In this document: in pieces, positions 62,484 through 64,000 of the stretch
Layout of the letters: each line of letters opens with the position of its first letter
How positions within the stretch are numbered: position 1 is the stretch's first letter
From: Nostoc sp. UHCC 0702
GTDB lineage: Bacteria > Cyanobacteriota > Cyanobacteriia > Cyanobacteriales > Nostocaceae
Direction of reading: 5' to 3'
Length of the DNA stretch: 64,000 nucleotides
Assembly: GCA_017164015.1 (NCBI GenBank)
Contig: CP071065.1
Coordinates: forward strand, 4,379,918 to 4,443,917
Translations under genes and position numbers: made by a program
Notes under the pieces: model-generated
Database searches by the model: none
The model's input: the letters and a program-made list of their open reading frames with translations, nothing else
Told to the model about the DNA's origin: nothing

Positions 62484-63491
62484 ATGGTTGCAGCAACCGA
62501 TTTCAAAGATTATTACGAAATTCTGGGTGTCAGTAAGAACGCCACTCCGGAGGATATCAAAAAAGCCTACCGGAAATTGGCACGGAAATATCACCCGGAC
62601 TTAAATCCTAACGATAAGCAAGCCGAAGCGCGGTTCAAAGAAATTAACGAAGCTAATGAAGTGCTGTCCGACCCAGAAAAACGCCAGAAGTATGACCAGT
62701 ATGGTCAGTACTGGCAACAGGCTGCGGCGGGTGCACCTCCACCCAGAGGGGCGGGTACACAAGGCTATGATTTTAGCCAGTATGGCAACTTTAATGATTT
62801 CATTGATGAGTTGCTGGGAGGGTTAGGTCGCAGTGGCGGTCGTACAAGGCAGCACACAGCTAATTATCGCACTACAAGAAGACCAGAAGGATTCCGGGAA
62901 TACGCCGACTTTGGCTATGGAGAAGACCCCTTCGGCCGCTTCACTGATGTTCCCGCACAGGATACGGAAGCAGCGATCGCTCTCACTTTTTCTGAAGCGT
63001 TTCACGGTACACAGAAGCGGCTACAAATTGATGGAGAAACTATCACTGTTCGCATTCCGCCGGGAGTAAAATCGGGAAGCCGCATTCGAGTCAAAGGCAA
63101 AGGACAGATGAGTCCTTTTAGTCAGCAACGCGGCGATTTGTATCTGACAATTGAATTATTGCCCCATCCTTTCTTCAAATTTGAGGGCGACAATCTTGCT
63201 TGCGAAGTACCTGTCAGCCCAGAAGAAGCAGTGCTTGGCGCACAAATAGATGTTCCTACGCCCGATGACAAGGTAACGATGACGATTCCGGCCGGTGTGG
63301 ATTCCGACCAAGCACTCCGACTACGTGGCAAGGGCTGGCGCGATCCAAAAAGCAATCGTACCGCTTTGATTGTGCGGTTAAAAATTGTGACACCCAAAGA
63401 TTTGAGTCCCCAAGAAAGAGAGTGCTATGAAAAATTGCGGCAGGTCAGTAGTTTTAATTCCCGTCAAGGCTTGGTGGAGGTGCGGTTATGA
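62484..63491 (+). CDS. cbpA: DnaJ-type co-chaperone, CbpA class
   Basis: 335 residues from the ATG at 62484 (GAGGTG upstream; a GTG at 62478 is also in frame). J-domain with HPD in KLARKYHPDLNPND, then a Gly/Phe/Gln linker, then the beta-sandwich substrate domain (AIALTFSEAFHGTQKRLQI; VRIPPGVKSGSRIRVKGKG). The four zinc-finger Cys repeats of classical DnaJ are absent, so it is the CbpA class. The stop overlaps the next start (ATGA), so it is translationally coupled to cbpM. Confidence 0.9.
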   Translation: MVAATDFKDYYEILGVSKNATPEDIKKAYRKLARKYHPDLNPNDKQAEARFKEINEANEVLSDPEKRQKYDQYGQYWQQAAAGAPPPRGAGTQGYDFSQYGNFNDFIDELLGGLGRSGGRTRQHTANYRTTRRPEGFREYADFGYGEDPFGRFTDVPAQDTEAAIALTFSEAFHGTQKRLQIDGETITVRIPPGVKSGSRIRVKGKGQMSPFSQQRGDLYLTIELLPHPFFKFEGDNLACEVPVSPEEAVLGAQIDVPTPDDKVTMTIPAGVDSDQALRLRGKGWRDPKSNRTALIVRLKIVTPKDLSPQERECYEKLRQVSSFNSRQGLVEVRL

Positions 63492-63805
63492 TTTCTAACC
63501 TGAGTTTGTCTTGCGTGGTGTGGTCAGAAACAGGCGATCGCCTCTATAGTTTCGAGCAAGCCGCCTACCTCACCCAAACCTCGGTTTTATTACTAGAACG
63601 ATTTGTCCGCCTGGGACTAATTGAACCTGTAGGAATCATGCTGCGCCGACAGGATATCTTTCGCGTTGTGCAGATTCAAAGGTTGCACCGCGATCTGAAC
63701 TTGAATTGGGTCGGAGCAGCAATGGTGCTAGATATGGTAACTGAAATTGCCCAACTCAAGGCGCAACTGCGTGCCTACCGTGCTGAATTACAAATTCGTA
63801 ATTAA
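63488..63805 (+). CDS. cbpM: Chaperone modulator CbpM
   Basis: 105 residues, starting at the ATGA overlap with cbpA. YSFEQAAYLTQTSVLLLERFVRLGLIEPVG is a MerR-like helix-turn-helix fold and the LHRDLNLNWVGAAMVLDMVTEIAQLKAQLRAY helix ends it, as in CbpM, which binds the J-domain of CbpA and inhibits it. The pair is thus a regulated co-chaperone for the DnaK encoded upstream. Confidence 0.9.
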   Translation: MISNLSLSCVVWSETGDRLYSFEQAAYLTQTSVLLLERFVRLGLIEPVGIMLRRQDIFRVVQIQRLHRDLNLNWVGAAMVLDMVTEIAQLKAQLRAYRAELQIRN

Positions 63806-63849
63806 GAGCGTTAACAAAATAATTTATTTCTCAGCTAAGGGGCACGATT

Positions 63850-64000
63850 ATGCAACCAACCAATCCCGAGCAATTTACCGAAAAAGCCTGGGAAGCCCTT
63901 GTTCGTACTCCCGAAATTGCCAAGCAGTTTCAGCATCAGCAGATTGAGAGCGAACATTTGATGCTAGCGCTACTGGAACAGGAAGGACTCGCCAGTTCTA
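63850..64000 (+). CDS. clpB: ClpB disaggregase, N-terminal start (cut by window edge)
   Basis: 50 codons are visible: QPTNPEQFTEKAWEALVRTPE and QIESEHLMLALLEQEGLASS, the double Clp N domain start of ClpB. It lies 44 bases after cbpM on the same strand. Its position completes a DnaK-DnaJ-ClpB disaggregation set. Confidence 0.93.
   Translation, partial: MQPTNPEQFTEKAWEALVRTPEIAKQFQHQQIESEHLMLALLEQEGLASS

Overview
The window is chromosomal DNA of a cyanobacterium, most likely a filamentous Nostocales-type genome. The evidence is ChlD, a SigF-type sigma factor, an FtsH2-like protease, a KirBac channel and a DUF3285 protein, together with very frequent GCGATCGC (HIP1) octamers. Heptanucleotide and nonanucleotide tandem repeats are also abundant, as is typical of these genomes. 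No phylogenetic test was possible from the sequence alone.

Region by region. 0-5.2 kb: the end of a methyltransferase gene, then a minus-strand operon for an NrtA/CmpA-type ABC importer (permease, Tat-exported binding protein, ATPase) followed by a universal stress protein. Both the operon and the stress-protein gene have a leader that matches the cyclic-di-AMP (ydaO/yuaA) riboswitch. A small dispersed repeat has landed inside the first aptamer. 5.7-15 kb: a histidine kinase, RNase III, a NYN-domain protein, two PD-(D/E)XK-like proteins, ChlD, an S23-type four-helix protein and SigF, separated by MITE-like elements. 15.6-21 kb: a decayed locus that looks like a prokaryotic PIWI-RE system, a BI-1 membrane protein, and a BsuBI/PstI-type methylase-nuclease fusion cut by one in-frame stop. 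20.9-28.9 kb: housekeeping genes including prfB with its programmed frameshift, ybeY, dgkA, a TrpG/PabA amidotransferase, a degenerate metallo-beta-lactamase-fold protein, an FG-GAP protein and PepP.

29.2-34 kb is the most distinctive part. It holds a three-core microviridin-type precursor peptide with a double-glycine cleavage motif, a divergent C39-peptidase ABC exporter and a downstream HlyD-type adaptor. None of the usual ATP-grasp ligases is in the window. 34-41 kb: secreted proteins of unknown function, FtsH, a solo TnpB transposon and a KirBac potassium channel. 42.3-50 kb: tRNA-Cys followed by a degraded integrated element (integrase fragment, ParB-domain protein, ferritin-like membrane protein, unknown genes) and an intact IS630-type insertion sequence.

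51.9-64 kb is a co-directional stress island. A second, short-form oxidative pentose phosphate pair (6-phosphogluconate dehydrogenase, Zwf) is followed by an SRPBCC protein, a zinc alcohol dehydrogenase, DnaK, a general stress protein interrupted by an in-frame TGA, two tandem YfdX proteins (one cytoplasmic, one exported), a CbpA-type DnaJ, its modulator CbpM and the start of ClpB. The plausible common logic is NADPH supply plus protein refolding and disaggregation under heat or oxidative stress. The window shows several kinds of decay: in-frame stops, truncations and insertions.
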